A stretch of DNA of 64,000 nt. Source: Bacteroidota bacterium. Its GTDB lineage: Bacteria > Bacteroidota > Bacteroidia > Cytophagales > Spirosomataceae. The DNA lies in the NCBI GenBank assembly GCA_020161355.1, contig JAIUOF010000001.1, forward strand, positions 62,001 through 126,000, read 5' to 3'. How positions within the stretch are numbered: position 1 is the stretch's first letter; the number at the start of each line of letters is the position of its first letter. A model generated the notes under the pieces. The model made no database searches and had not been told where the DNA came from. It saw nothing but the letters and a program-made list of their open reading frames with translations. Below, one piece after another: positions 9,125 through 18,433 of the stretch. The position numbers and the translations under genes are program-made.

Positions 9125-9949
9125 TTAAACAAACAGACTTAAATGCCGTTGCTCCGGCACTTCATCAAAATACTGAGAGAACTTGATGTTGTCCGGCAAT
9201 TTTCCGATTTCAACTTGCTCAATATTCGCTTTTATTACCTTATAAATTGCAGAAAAAGGGGTGATTTCTCCAAATAAGTAAGTTTTTTTACCATTAGAAT
9301 TTAGCAAAGTAAAAACTTTAGGATTAATCTCATTGCTTACGGATGGAAATTTCCTGATTTCTATTTCAGTATTTTTGGTTATTATTGTATCAATCCATTT
9401 GTCATTGACTATCAACAGGTTGGAAGTGTTGAGTTGGTTGTTTTTATTGAAAAATTCGGCTAGATTAGCCAGTTTAGGCTTTATTTCCAACGTTTTATTC
9501 TGATAAATTTCTGAAAGTAAATTCAATATCACTTTCGGAATTCCAAAAAGATATCTCACTTTATCAAATGGTGATTCAATTATTTCAAATTCAGAAGATT
9601 CCAAATGGGGGAAAACCATTTTTAAATAATCAAATGGGGGAATCTGGTCATCAAAAAGCTCGTTCTCTAATCTTAAAAACAGGGGAGTGTCAACCGAAAC
9701 AACGATGGAGTTCCAAAAATTGGCTTTCAAAAATGCGTGTGTATTGAATATTTCTCTTATCTGGGAAACAGAATTTTCAAATGTGGCATAACTGCCCAAA
9801 AAATAATCTTCAAACCAAATGAAAGTATTGGAGCTTACGTTTTTAAGAGCAATTTTAAACCTGCAATCCTGCCATTCAATTTTCAAGTCATACAAATCAA
9901 TCTGATCGGCATCAAAACGGTCATCGGTTATTTTGAAAATTGGCTCCAT
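9125..9949 (-). CDS. DUF3822-like protein
   Basis: The 274-residue soluble protein resembles the Bacteroidota family DUF3822, whose function is unknown; the match rests on length, the early FKIALK...FIWFEDYFLG segment and the acidic/hydrophobic pattern, and is not certain. In other genomes this family is often next to RNA-processing or methyltransferase genes. Here its start overlaps the 3' end of the NUDIX gene by 29 bases, so the two are probably translationally coupled in the helicase-NUDIX-DUF3822 operon. Confidence 0.6.
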   Translation of the reverse strand: MEPIFKITDDRFDADQIDLYDLKIEWQDCRFKIALKNVSSNTFIWFEDYFLGSYATFENSVSQIREIFNTHAFLKANFWNSIVVSVDTPLFLRLENELFDDQIPPFDYLKMVFPHLESSEFEIIESPFDKVRYLFGIPKVILNLLSEIYQNKTLEIKPKLANLAEFFNKNNQLNTSNLLIVNDKWIDTIITKNTEIEIRKFPSVSNEINPKVFTLLNSNGKKTYLFGEITPFSAIYKVIKANIEQVEIGKLPDNIKFSQYFDEVPEQRHLSLFV

Positions 9950-10421
9950 CCAACAAATTTAAAAAAGAAATATTGCTTGTGAAATCATTGAAGGAATTAA
10001 AACCTTCAAATATGCTTATTCTTTGTGAATGTTTTATTTGTCGGTATTCTTCAATACTTTTCCAGGCGATTTCTGTCAGAATATTATGCTCGGGGTCCTG
10101 GCCAAGTCGGGGTTTTTGATTTTCGGCATATACCTCAAAATAGAACTCGATGGCGTGTAAAGCACCGATTTTGGCTTCTTTGATATGCATAAGAGGGCCA
10201 ATTTTTACCTCAAGATTTACTTCTTCTCTAAACTCCCTGACTAATGCCTCTTTTATGCCTTCGTTTTCGTTTACGCCCCCGCCGGGTACGCTCCAAAAAA
10301 TATTTTCGCTATTGAGGCCCGAATGGTTTACCATAAGCAGTTTGTTTTGCTCAATCAAGATTCCACAAACTCTGATCCTGGTCTTGTTCCCGTAAATTTT
10401 CTCAATGATTCTCGAGGCCAT
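9921..10421 (-). CDS. NUDIX hydrolase
   Basis: Hydrolyses a nucleoside diphosphate linked to another moiety; the substrate cannot be told. The 166-residue protein contains a full Nudix box, GGGVNENEG...REFREEVNL (about residues 46-70), with the metal-binding REFREE residues intact. RIRVCGILIEQNKLLMVNH is the usual first beta strand pair. It begins 9 bases after the helicase stop codon and overlaps the next gene by 29 bases, which argues for one transcript. Confidence 0.88.
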   Translation of the reverse strand: MASRIIEKIYGNKTRIRVCGILIEQNKLLMVNHSGLNSENIFWSVPGGGVNENEGIKEALVREFREEVNLEVKIGPLMHIKEAKIGALHAIEFYFEVYAENQKPRLGQDPEHNILTEIAWKSIEEYRQIKHSQRISIFEGFNSFNDFTSNISFLNLLDGANFQNNR

Positions 10422-10430
10422 AAATATCGC

Positions 10431-11756
10431 TTAGCTTGGTTTTATTTCTTTTTTGTAGGCTTTTCCATACTTTTTCTGTTTTTCTTTCTCTATGTTTCTC
10501 CTCACATTTATCTTTTTGTTTTTCTCCAATTTTTCATGAAAAGCTTCGCCTTCAGGTTTTTGAGTTTTGAGTTTTATAAATTTTACAGGTACATACTCTT
10601 TTTCAAAATCAAAAATCTGATCTGAAATTTCAAGATGCTTCGGCAGATCCACTTTGGCAATTTTATAATCCAGCAATTCTTCAATTTGGTTTAAAGTGCT
10701 GGCTTCTTTTTCTGTAATTAGGCTTAAAGCTTTTCCGCTTTGACTTGCCCTTCCGGTGCGACCTATCCTGTGGATATAATCTTCGGGTTGATCGGTCAGG
10801 TCCATATTGACAACATGACTTATTAGAGGAATATCCAGACCCCGTGAACCAATATCTGTAGCAATTAAGGTTCTGGTTTCACCCTCAGAGAAACGATTGA
10901 TAGCATTGAACCTGTAATTTTGGGATTTATTTGAATGGATGATGTCCACACTTTCCATGCCTCGCTTTTGCAATTCACCCAAAAGAACATCGGCCTTACT
11001 TTTTTCCGAAACAAAAACAAGGTTTTTGGTCATTTCCGGATCATTACTCAATAACACCTCGAGCAAATTGATTTTTGTGCCGAAATTGGGTAGAATATAG
11101 GCTCTTTGATTTATGTTTTGGTGCGGTGTTGACATCGAATCATCCTCAATTATCACAGGACTTTTGAAATAATCCTGCAATAGGGCCTCAATGTCCTCGG
11201 TTACTGTAGCAGAAAAAATCAGATTTTGACGTTTTTCAGGTACTTTATCAAATATTTGTTCGAGTTGAGGCCTGAAACCAAGGTCCAGCATAGTGTCGAA
11301 TTCATCCAAAACCATTTTTTTGATGTTTTTGACTTTTAATACTCCCGCAGCTGCCAGGTCAATAAACCTTCCCGGAGTGGCCACCAATAGATCACACCCA
11401 TTTTGCAATTCAATAATTTGAGATTTGATATTGACTCCGCCATAAACGCCTACGGTATCAAAAGAGATATAGGAAGCCAGTTTTTTAGCCACTTCCTGTA
11501 CTTGCACCACCAGTTCTCGTGTAGGAACGAGTATTACAATTTGAGGGAGTTTTTCTTTCGAGAAATTCCACATTCTGAGCAGTGGCAATAAATAAGCAAG
11601 CGTCTTTCCTGTGCCGGTTTTTGCAATTCCGGCCAGATCTTTCCCCGACATCACCTCAGAAAAAACTTTCGCCTGAATGGAAGTGGGGGTTTTCAGGCCC
11701 ATGTCGTCAAGGGCATTGAGCAGTGATCTGTTTATATTTAAATCGCTAAATTTCAT
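10431..11756 (-). CDS. DEAD-box RNA helicase with DEFD motif II
   Basis: ATP-dependent RNA unwinding, probably in rRNA maturation or RNA turnover. The 441-residue protein has the Q motif (GLKTPTSIQ), motif I AKTGTGKT near residue 45, Ia PTRELV, motif III FSAT, motif V IATDIGSRGLD and motif VI HRIGRTGRA near 330. Motif II reads LDEFDTMLD, so the name-giving tetrad is DEFD, with the catalytic Asp-Glu preserved. A Lys-rich tail (last 40 residues) may bind RNA. First gene of a three-gene operon, with a promoter box at 11779-11786. Confidence 0.92.
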   Translation of the reverse strand: MKFSDLNINRSLLNALDDMGLKTPTSIQAKVFSEVMSGKDLAGIAKTGTGKTLAYLLPLLRMWNFSKEKLPQIVILVPTRELVVQVQEVAKKLASYISFDTVGVYGGVNIKSQIIELQNGCDLLVATPGRFIDLAAAGVLKVKNIKKMVLDEFDTMLDLGFRPQLEQIFDKVPEKRQNLIFSATVTEDIEALLQDYFKSPVIIEDDSMSTPHQNINQRAYILPNFGTKINLLEVLLSNDPEMTKNLVFVSEKSKADVLLGELQKRGMESVDIIHSNKSQNYRFNAINRFSEGETRTLIATDIGSRGLDIPLISHVVNMDLTDQPEDYIHRIGRTGRASQSGKALSLITEKEASTLNQIEELLDYKIAKVDLPKHLEISDQIFDFEKEYVPVKFIKLKTQKPEGEAFHEKLEKNKKINVRRNIEKEKQKKYGKAYKKEIKPS

Positions 11757-11778
11757 TTTTGATTTTTTAAATCTTATA

Positions 11779-11786
11779 CAAAAGTA
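11779..11786 (-). promoter_or_regulatory. -7 box upstream of the helicase operon
   Basis: The minus strand reads TACTTTTG (TAnnTTTG), 23 bases before the helicase ATG. Confidence 0.45.
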
Positions 11787-11841
11787 ATTTTTTGGTTTCG
11801 AATGTATTGGTTACTTTTAAACTATTCTAAACATATTTTAA

Positions 11842-12429
11842 ATGAAAAAAAATTCAATTCTTCTGTTTCTTTTGTTTTTGATAGTAGGTGCCAATGCCCA
11901 AAAAAGTCTTTTTAATGGAAAAAATCTGGATGGATGGAAAATCTTTGGTACCGAAAAATGGTATGTTAAAAATAAGAATCTTATTTGTGAAAGCGGCCCG
12001 GATAAGGGATATGGATATCTGGCCACCGAACAAAAATTTAAAGATTTTGAACTTTCGCTGATGTTTAAACCGGAAGCCAATGGAAATAGCGGCGTTTTTT
12101 TTCATTCTGATATTGAAGGAACAAAAGTGGCAGGCTGGCAGGCTGAAGTAGCACCTCCGGGTCATTTTTCGGGTGGAATTTATGAATCTTATAAAAGAGG
12201 ATGGCTAATCAAACCGGATCCCGCAATTGATAATGTAAAAATGAATAAATGGAATACAATGAAAATAAAGGTTCAAAATGATGAAGTGACCACCTGGGTC
12301 AATGGTGTTCAGATGATTTTTTTGAAGGACAAAGCCATAGGTGAAATTGACGGAAAAATAGCTCTTCAAATTCATGATGGAGGTGGTATTAAAGTAGCCT
12401 GGAAGAAGATCAAAATTAAAGAACTGTAA
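11842..12429 (+). CDS. secreted DUF1080 (3-keto-disaccharide hydrolase fold) protein
   Basis: A 195-residue exported protein: signal peptide to about residue 19 (LLFLLFLIVGANAQ), then one DUF1080 domain recognisable by LFNGKNLDGWKIFG, the GNSGVFFHSD turn, and the C-terminal IALQIHDGGG. The family has a concanavalin-like beta-sandwich and includes 3-keto-glycoside hydrolases; the substrate of this one is unknown. It is divergent from the helicase operon with only 85 bases between, so the two promoters must overlap or lie back to back. Confidence 0.88.
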   Translation: MKKNSILLFLLFLIVGANAQKSLFNGKNLDGWKIFGTEKWYVKNKNLICESGPDKGYGYLATEQKFKDFELSLMFKPEANGNSGVFFHSDIEGTKVAGWQAEVAPPGHFSGGIYESYKRGWLIKPDPAIDNVKMNKWNTMKIKVQNDEVTTWVNGVQMIFLKDKAIGEIDGKIALQIHDGGGIKVAWKKIKIKEL

Positions 12430-12512
12430 ATTTGTCAGACTTAAAGCATTGATAAATAGTTATATATGGATATTGCTAAAAAACATAGCACGACTTTACT
12501 AAAAAACTTATA

Positions 12513-12520
12513 TAGATTTG
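12513..12520 (+). promoter_or_regulatory. -7 box upstream of recA
   Basis: TAGATTTG matches the Bacteroidota -7 consensus TAnnTTTG and lies 25 bases before the recA ATG. No convincing -33 TTTG and no SOS-box palindrome that I can recognise is present between 12430 and 12545. Confidence 0.45.
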
Positions 12521-12545
12521 TAACACAAAATTAATCATTAGAAAA

Positions 12546-13595
12546 ATGGCAAACGATAACAACGCAGACAAACTTAAGATTTTACAATCAACACTTGATA
12601 AACTTGATAAGGCATTCGGTAAAGGAACTGTGATGCGGTTGAGTGATACCAAAGTAATGGATGTTCCTGTAATATCAACCGGCTCACTGGGTCTGGATCT
12701 TGCTTTGGGTGTAAGTGGTTTTCCAAAAGGAAGAGTAATCGAAATATATGGTCCTGAATCTTCGGGTAAAACCACCCTGGCCATGCATGCAATTGCTGAG
12801 GCTCAGAAAATGGGCGGAATAGCAGCTTTTGTAGATGCAGAACATGCCTTTGACAGGGTTTATGCCGAGAAATTAGGGATTGATACTAAAAACCTTTTGA
12901 TATCTCAGCCTGATTATGGTGAGCAGGCACTCGAAATTGCAGAACATTTGATTTCTTCAGGTGCGATTGACATCTGTGTGATTGACTCCGTGGCGGCATT
13001 GGTTCCAAAAGCCGAGCTCGAAGGTGAAATGGGTGACAGTAAAATGGGACTCCAGGCGAGATTGATGTCGCAGGCTTTGAGAAAACTAACGGGTACAATC
13101 AATAAAACGGGTTGTTGCTGCATATTTATCAACCAGCTGAGAGATAAAATTGGTGTCATGTTTGGTAGTCCTGAAACCACTACCGGAGGTAACGCTCTTA
13201 AATTTTACGCCTCGGTGAGGATTGATATCAGAAGGATAGGTCAGATAAAAGATAATGATTCTAATATAATTGGTAACCGCACCAAAGTAAAAGTGGTTAA
13301 AAACAAAGTAGCTCCTCCTTTCAAAGTGATCGAATTTGACATCATGTATGGTGAAGGAATTTCAAAATCGGGTGAAGTGTTGGATTTGGCTGTTGACCTG
13401 GATATAGTTAAAAAATCAGGCTCCTGGTTTTCGTATGCTGAAAATAAATTGGGACAGGGAAGAGATGCTGTTAAGGCACTTATCAAAGACAATCCTGAAT
13501 TAATGGCCGAGTTGGAGGACAGAATCAAAGCGACGGTTTCAAGCAATGCCGACGCACTTATGGACAAGAATCTTGATGATGCATCAATAGATTAA
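12546..13595 (+). CDS. recA: recombinase RecA
   Basis: ATP-dependent strand-exchange protein for recombinational repair and LexA-type autoproteolysis. The 349-residue protein shows the Walker A loop GPESSGKTT (near residue 68), FVDAEHAFD, Walker [10 protein letters not shown] near 145, and the DNA-binding loop regions [14 protein letters not shown] and [14 protein letters not shown]. The C terminus is short and acidic as usual. It has its own -7 box and a strong terminator at 13623-13651, so it is monocistronic. Confidence 0.98.
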   Translation: MANDNNADKLKILQSTLDKLDKAFGKGTVMRLSDTKVMDVPVISTGSLGLDLALGVSGFPKGRVIEIYGPESSGKTTLAMHAIAEAQKMGGIAAFVDAEHAFDRVYAEKLGIDTKNLLISQPDYGEQALEIAEHLISSGAIDICVIDSVAALVPKAELEGEMGDSKMGLQARLMSQALRKLTGTINKTGCCCIFINQLRDKIGVMFGSPETTTGGNALKFYASVRIDIRRIGQIKDNDSNIIGNRTKVKVVKNKVAPPFKVIEFDIMYGEGISKSGEVLDLAVDLDIVKKSGSWFSYAENKLGQGRDAVKALIKDNPELMAELEDRIKATVSSNADALMDKNLDDASID

Positions 13596-13622
13596 TAGAT
13601 TCTAATGATAGAAATTGGAAAG

Positions 13623-13651
13623 AGTGCTTCTGTTTGGAGGCACTTTTTTTT
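13623..13651 (+). terminator. recA terminator
   Basis: AGTGCTTC, six-base loop, GAGGCACT (8-bp stem with one G-T pair), then eight T. Confidence 0.85.
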
Positions 13652-13776
13652 GTATTTAGGCTCGATTTAAATCTATTGGATTTATTTTTGTAAGTCTGAT
13701 TATAATATTTCATTTGGTTTTTAGTTTTCCAAAAAAAAATATTTTTTGCGGGCATTTAAAATTGTTGGCTGATCTT

Positions 13777-14553
13777 ATGCGGTTAATTCTCATAATTTTT
13801 TCTTTTTTCTTGTTCAGTTTTGGTTTTCAGGGCGACTACCGTTTTGTAGAGAATGACTCTTTTGTTGCCGGTGAATCATATCATTATAAAATCAAATATG
13901 GCTTTTTTACCATTGGTGAAGCTAATGTAGATGTAGATGAAAAAATTTATAATGTAAATCAAAGGGCCTGCTTTAAAATAAATGTGGTAGGACGTACCGC
14001 TGGCATGACCAATATTTTTAAAGTAAGCAATACCTACCGCACTTATCTTGATACGCTCGCATTTGTACCTCAGCGATTTATTTACAGTGCCAGAGAAAAT
14101 AATTTCAAAAGAGATCAGGTGATTTCATTTAATCATTCAAAAAATGAAGTTTTGAAAACTGAAAAAGACCAAACCAAAACCTTTTCAGTTCCAAACAATA
14201 TTCAGGATGTAATTTCAGCCTATTACCTCATCAGGACATTCGATTATAATGCTCAGGCTTTAGGAAAGACTTTCGCTGCACCGGTTTTTTTTGACGAAGA
14301 GTTGTATCCTATGAAAATAAGATTTGCAGGAAAAGGCACTGTAAATACCAAATTTGGTAAAATAAAAGTATTAAAATTAAATCCAATTCTACCGCCTAAC
14401 GAACTATTCAAAGGTGAAAACGCCATCCGTATTTGGGTTTCTGATGATAAGAACAGGGTGCCCATTCAGGTTGAAATTGACTTTTCAATCGGAACCGTTG
14501 TGATGGAAATTAAAAAATACCATGGTCAAAAATTTCCTTTTGTTTGGAAATAG
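13777..14553 (+). CDS. exported DUF3108 protein
   Basis: The 258-residue product starts with a clear signal peptide (MRLILIIFSFFLFSFGF), which is why the ATG at 13777 is preferred over an in-frame ATG at 13714. The rest fits DUF3108: GESYHYKIKYGFFTIGEANV just after the signal, the RTAGMTNIFKV segment, and the late IWVSDDKNRVPIQVE motif. The family is periplasmic, of unknown biochemical function, and probably beta-rich. It stands alone between the recA terminator and ugd. Confidence 0.85.
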   Translation: MRLILIIFSFFLFSFGFQGDYRFVENDSFVAGESYHYKIKYGFFTIGEANVDVDEKIYNVNQRACFKINVVGRTAGMTNIFKVSNTYRTYLDTLAFVPQRFIYSARENNFKRDQVISFNHSKNEVLKTEKDQTKTFSVPNNIQDVISAYYLIRTFDYNAQALGKTFAAPVFFDEELYPMKIRFAGKGTVNTKFGKIKVLKLNPILPPNELFKGENAIRIWVSDDKNRVPIQVEIDFSIGTVVMEIKKYHGQKFPFVWK

Positions 14554-14846
14554 GCTTGGTTTTTGTATAACATAAATTGAAACCATGGTTTCAGGGCTAA
14601 ACTAACCACTTAGCCTTCGCTCTCTCATAATAATCAATCATAAAATTTCTTTGGGAAGAATTATTCCCGAATCAGACTTTCCTTGCAGAAAAGAGACAAT
14701 ATTGTTTTTTTCGCCCGGAGATATTTTGATTATATCTTTTTTTAAAACTTAACATTGAATGTTAAAAAAGTGAGGTTTGTATATACTTTAATTAATAAAG
14801 TCACTATATTTTCATACTTCATGTAAAAAAAAGAAGTTTTTTGTAG
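14554..14846. other. intergenic region with two inverted repeats
   Basis: Contains the perfect palindrome GAAACCATGGTTTC (14579-14592) followed by GGCTAA...TTAGCC (14595-14615). Neither is followed by a strong T run, so they are poor terminators; they may be protein-binding sites or the end of the DUF3108 transcript. No ORF is credible here. Confidence 0.4.
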
Positions 14847-14875
14847 TTGTATTTGAAAATGTTAATATAGCTTTG
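14847..14875 (+). promoter_or_regulatory. promoter of ugd-uxs
   Basis: TTG at 14847-14849, an 18-base spacer, and TAGCTTTG at 14868-14875 fit the Bacteroidota -33/-7 pattern. The start codon of ugd is 30 bases further on. Confidence 0.55.
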
Positions 14876-14905
14876 TAGAATAATTCACTTTTAATAATTT
14901 AAAAA

Positions 14906-16225
14906 ATGAAAATAGCCGTAGTTGGTACCGGATACGTTGGATTAGTTACTGGTACTTGTTTTGCTGAAACAGGAAATTATGTTACCTGTATTGATATTGA
15001 TCAGGCCAAAGTTGAAAGCCTGAGAAAAGGGAAAATGACTATCTATGAGCCGGGTCTTGAGATTTTGTTTGACAGAAACCGGAAAGAAAGCAGGTTAATG
15101 TTTACAACTGATCTTAAAGAAGGAATAAAAGGAGCTGAAGTAATATTTTTAGCTCTGCCTACGCCTCCCGGTGAAGATGGCTCTGCTGATTTGAAATACA
15201 TATTGGGTGTAGCTGATCAATTGGGTCATGTGATGGAAGACTATGCCGTAATAGTTGATAAAAGTACTGTACCTGTTGGTACAGCAGAAAAAGTAAATGC
15301 TGCAATAGTTAAAAATGCCAAAGTGCCTTTTGATGTGGTTTCTAATCCCGAGTTTCTTCGGGAAGGTGTAGCCGTAGATGATTTTATGAAACCTGATCGT
15401 GTGGTAATAGGAACTAAATCAGAAAGAGCCAAAGAAATTATGGAAAGACTATACGCACCTTTGGTGAGACAAGGCAATCCAATAATTTTTATGGATGAAA
15501 GATCAGCCGAAATGACAAAATATGCCGCAAACTCATTCCTGGCAATGAAAATTACCTTTATGAACGAAATCGCCAACCTCTGTGAAATCGCCGGGGCCGA
15601 TGTGGACAATGTGAGAAAAGGTATTGGTACCGATAGTCGTATCGGGAAAAGATTTTTGTTTCCGGGTATTGGCTATGGTGGTAGTTGTTTTCCAAAAGAT
15701 GTTCAGGCATTGGGTCAGACTGCCAAGGAATATGGTTATGATTTCAAAATTTTGAAGTCGGTTATGTTGGTAAATGAAAGACAAAAAACCAAATTGGTGC
15801 CAAGACTAAAAGAGTACTTTGGTGGATCTTTGAAAGGTAAGACCATTGCTTTGTGGGGCTTGGCATTTAAACCTCATACTGACGATATCAGAGAAGCTCC
15901 GGCGTTGTATAATATCAAAGCACTCAAAAGAGCAGGTGCCAAAGTGGTGGTATTTGACCCGGAAGCGGTGGCCAATGTAAAAAAAGAGATTGGTAAAAAA
16001 GTAAAATATGCCAAAAATCCTTATGAAGCCGCTCAAGATGCAGATGCTTTGATGATTATGACCGAGTGGCCTGAGTTCAGAACTCCTGATTTTGAAAAAT
16101 TATCGGCTGCTTTAAAATCTAAAGTTATCTTTGATGGAAGAAACTTGTATGAATTAAAAGATATGGAGGCCATGGGTTACGATTATTTCTCAATTGGTCG
16201 TGATACAGTTACCGCCAAAAAATAA
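14906..16225 (+). CDS. ugd: UDP-glucose 6-dehydrogenase
   Basis: Oxidises UDP-glucose to UDP-glucuronate with two NAD+. The 439-residue protein has the N-terminal Rossmann motif [15 protein letters not shown] (residues 7-21), the [11 protein letters not shown] loop, DKSTVPVGT, and the catalytic Cys in [10 protein letters not shown] near residue 257. The C-terminal UDP-binding domain includes [14 protein letters not shown]. It is followed after 4 bases by UDP-glucuronate decarboxylase, so the pair supplies UDP-glucuronate and UDP-xylose for surface polysaccharide. Confidence 0.96.
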   Translation: MKIAVVGTGYVGLVTGTCFAETGNYVTCIDIDQAKVESLRKGKMTIYEPGLEILFDRNRKESRLMFTTDLKEGIKGAEVIFLALPTPPGEDGSADLKYILGVADQLGHVMEDYAVIVDKSTVPVGTAEKVNAAIVKNAKVPFDVVSNPEFLREGVAVDDFMKPDRVVIGTKSERAKEIMERLYAPLVRQGNPIIFMDERSAEMTKYAANSFLAMKITFMNEIANLCEIAGADVDNVRKGIGTDSRIGKRFLFPGIGYGGSCFPKDVQALGQTAKEYGYDFKILKSVMLVNERQKTKLVPRLKEYFGGSLKGKTIALWGLAFKPHTDDIREAPALYNIKALKRAGAKVVVFDPEAVANVKKEIGKKVKYAKNPYEAAQDADALMIMTEWPEFRTPDFEKLSAALKSKVIFDGRNLYELKDMEAMGYDYFSIGRDTVTAKK

Positions 16226-16229
16226 TAAA

Positions 16230-17201
16230 ATGAAAAGAATTTTGATTACCGGCGGTGCCGGATTTCTCGGAAGTCATCTTTGTGACCGATTTATCAAAGA
16301 AGGATACCATGTCATTGCGATGGATAACCTTATTACAGGTGACTTGCGTAATATTGAGCATCTTTTTAAACTCCCTAATTTCGAGTTTTATCACCACGAT
16401 GTAAGCAAGTTTATCCATGTTCCTGGTGAACTGGATTATATCCTTCATTTTGCGTCTCCTGCAAGCCCGATAGATTACTTGAAAATACCTATTCAAACTT
16501 TAAAAGTTGGCTCTTTGGGTATTCACAATTGTCTTGGATTGGCAAGGGTCAAAAATGCAAGAGTTTTGATTGCCTCTACTTCAGAAGTTTATGGTGATCC
16601 TTTGGTACATCCTCAAAATGAAGACTATTGGGGCCATGTAAATCCTGTTGGTCCAAGAGGAGTTTATGATGAAGCCAAAAGATTTCAGGAGGCCATGACT
16701 ATGGCCTATAATACTTATCATGGTGTAGAGACCCGCATTGTAAGGATTTTCAATACTTATGGTCCCCGGATGCGGTTGAATGATGGTCGTGTTTTGCCTG
16801 CATTCATTGGTCAGGCTCTGAGAGGTGAAGATTTGACAATTTTTGGTGATGGCAGTCAGACCCGCTCGTTTTGCTATGTTGATGATTTGGTGGAGGGTAT
16901 TTTCAGATTGTTACATTCTGATTATGCGTATCCGGTTAATGTGGGGAATCCTTCTGAAATTACCATAAAAGATTTTGCGGAGGAAATTATCAAACTAACC
17001 AATACTACTCAAAAGATAGTTTACAAGGAGTTGCCGAAAGATGATCCCAAGCAAAGACAGCCTGATATTACCAGAGCAAGAGAAATTTTGGGATGGGAGC
17101 CAAAAGTTAGCCGCCAGGAAGGATTAAAAATAACCTATGAATATTTTAAATCTCTGCCTAAAGAAAGGCTTTTTGATGAGGCCAAACACAGGGAGTTTTA
17201 A
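16230..17201 (+). CDS. uxs: UDP-glucuronate decarboxylase (UDP-xylose synthase)
   Basis: Short-chain dehydrogenase of the extended class that turns UDP-glucuronate into UDP-xylose. The 323-residue protein has the NAD-binding [14 protein letters not shown] (residues 8-21), the family's [11 protein letters not shown] segment, STSEVYGDP, and the catalytic Tyr-x-x-x-Lys in YDEAKR near residue 144. [13 protein letters not shown] and [13 protein letters not shown] are typical of UXS. The ATG at 16230, 4 bases after the ugd stop, gives the full dinucleotide fold at the N terminus. A bidirectional terminator follows directly. Confidence 0.93.
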   Translation: MKRILITGGAGFLGSHLCDRFIKEGYHVIAMDNLITGDLRNIEHLFKLPNFEFYHHDVSKFIHVPGELDYILHFASPASPIDYLKIPIQTLKVGSLGIHNCLGLARVKNARVLIASTSEVYGDPLVHPQNEDYWGHVNPVGPRGVYDEAKRFQEAMTMAYNTYHGVETRIVRIFNTYGPRMRLNDGRVLPAFIGQALRGEDLTIFGDGSQTRSFCYVDDLVEGIFRLLHSDYAYPVNVGNPSEITIKDFAEEIIKLTNTTQKIVYKELPKDDPKQRQPDITRAREILGWEPKVSRQEGLKITYEYFKSLPKERLFDEAKHREF

Positions 17202-17203
17202 TA

Positions 17204-17237
17204 AAAAAAGGCTTGAACTAATTTTCAAGCCTTTTTT
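17204..17237. terminator. bidirectional terminator
   Basis: GGCTTGAA (17210-17217) and TTCAAGCC (17224-17231) form a perfect 8-bp stem flanked by A and T runs on the two sides; it serves uxs and the convergent gene at 17255. Confidence 0.85.
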
Positions 17238-17254
17238 ATGGTTAAAAATTTTTC

Positions 17255-17785
17255 TCACCAACCATCATCAGCCACAGGCTTTTTAGGTTTGGGAGCTGGT
17301 TTTGTTGCTGAGGTTGCAGCAGGGGTTTTTCCTTTGGCCTTTGGATCTGCTGCCACAGGATTAGAAGAAGTCACATCTTCATTTTTTTCAATTCTGGAAT
17401 ATACCCGGCTTATGATTTTCCATTGGTTGTTAACCTTCAGAAGATTTAGCAGGTCAATTATTTTATTATTAGCATATTCTGATTCGGTAACTGCGGTAGC
17501 GGCAGTGCCTGCATAACTCCAGGAAATAATCCGGGTAGTACGCTCCATTTTTTGATTTGGTTTTATTTTTGAGGCTAAAGTTTCAACAGACATGCCCGTT
17601 ACACCTGTTTTTCCCACGGCTTTTTGAATGGCATCACTAAAAAATGCCCCTTTAAATCTTTCAACTTCGCCGTTCGTACCTCCTTCCAGAAAATCATTTA
17701 AGGTTTGGGTGATGAGTTCAGCGTCGGTCTGAGCATTTGCTGTTAAACTCAGAAAAAGAATTGCTATCGCGATTATTTTTTTCAT
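17255..17785 (-). CDS. exported lumazine-binding-like (NTF2-fold) protein
   Basis: The 176-residue product has a signal peptide (IIAIAILFLSLTANAQ). Residues about 22-130 resemble the putative lumazine-binding / SnoaL-like family, a small NTF2-type cone: LITQTLNDFLEGGTNGEVER near the start and NQWKIISRVYSRIE near the end of the fold. The last 40 residues form a Pro-, Ala- and Lys-rich linker ending in DDGW, probably disordered. Function unknown; family assignment is moderate. Confidence 0.7.
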   Translation of the reverse strand: MKKIIAIAILFLSLTANAQTDAELITQTLNDFLEGGTNGEVERFKGAFFSDAIQKAVGKTGVTGMSVETLASKIKPNQKMERTTRIISWSYAGTAATAVTESEYANNKIIDLLNLLKVNNQWKIISRVYSRIEKNEDVTSSNPVAADPKAKGKTPAATSATKPAPKPKKPVADDGW

Positions 17786-17884
17786 GTTGATTTTAAATTA
17801 TATCGCAATTTAAACGTAAAAATTTATTCATTATTTTTTGTGACATTTTTTTTTAAATACTGTCTCAATTTTCCAAAAATCAGT

Positions 17885-17892
17885 TAGATTTG
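17885..17892 (+). promoter_or_regulatory. -7 box upstream of the BON-LysM gene
   Basis: TAGATTTG (TAnnTTTG) 34 bases before the ATG; identical to the recA box. No clear -33 element. Confidence 0.45.
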
Positions 17893-17926
17893 CTTAATAA
17901 ATTTAAACAATTAAAACAATCACAAA

Positions 17927-18382
17927 ATGGGATTAATGTCTTTTTTTAAAGGAGTTGGAGAGAAACTTTTTGGCAAAAATGAGCAGGAAGCAGCCGAAAA
18001 AACTCCAGAATTGAAAGCCTCAGCTTTATTGTCGCACGTTCAAGGTCTTGGTATTCCTTTTAACTCGCTTACCGTAAAAGTTAATGGTGATACTGTTACG
18101 ATTTCAGGTGAGACAGATACTCAGGAAGACGCCGAGAAAATTGCTCTTGCAGTAGGAAACGTAGAAGGTGTTGTGGCGGTTGATAATCAAATCACAGTGG
18201 CTACACCAGCTCCGGAAGCAAGATACTATACTGTAGTCAAAGGAGACAGTCTTTCGAAAATTGCCAAAGAAATGTACGGTGATGCAATGAAATACCCTGC
18301 TATTTTTGAAGCTAACAAACCTATGCTTAAAGACCCGGATTTAATTTATCCAGGACAAGTATTGAGAATACCTGAGCTTTAA
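17927..18382 (+). CDS. BON and LysM domain protein (Kbp/YgaU-like)
   Basis: The 151-residue protein has a BON domain at about residues 30-97 (LTVKVNGDTVTISGETDT, then EGVVAVDNQI) and a C-terminal LysM at about 103-150 (YYTVVKGDSLSKIAKEMYG...YPGQVLRIP). This is the architecture of E. coli Kbp (YgaU), a cytoplasmic potassium-binding protein; the same role here is inferred. There is no signal peptide, in line with a cytoplasmic location. Single gene with its own terminator. Confidence 0.88.
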   Translation: MGLMSFFKGVGEKLFGKNEQEAAEKTPELKASALLSHVQGLGIPFNSLTVKVNGDTVTISGETDTQEDAEKIALAVGNVEGVVAVDNQITVATPAPEARYYTVVKGDSLSKIAKEMYGDAMKYPAIFEANKPMLKDPDLIYPGQVLRIPEL

Positions 18383-18404
18383 GATTTTAAAGTATTGCAA
18401 AAAT

Positions 18405-18431
18405 AAAAAAGTCGCGAAAGCGACTTTTTTT
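18405..18431. terminator. bidirectional terminator with GAAA tetraloop
   Basis: GTCGC-GAAA-GCGAC (18411-18424) flanked by six A and seven T; between the convergent BON-LysM gene and hybrid kinase. Confidence 0.85.
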
Positions 18432-18433
18432 GT

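Noticed and set aside
13714..13776. Longer start of the DUF3108 protein
   Set aside because: Would put 21 residues before the signal peptide.
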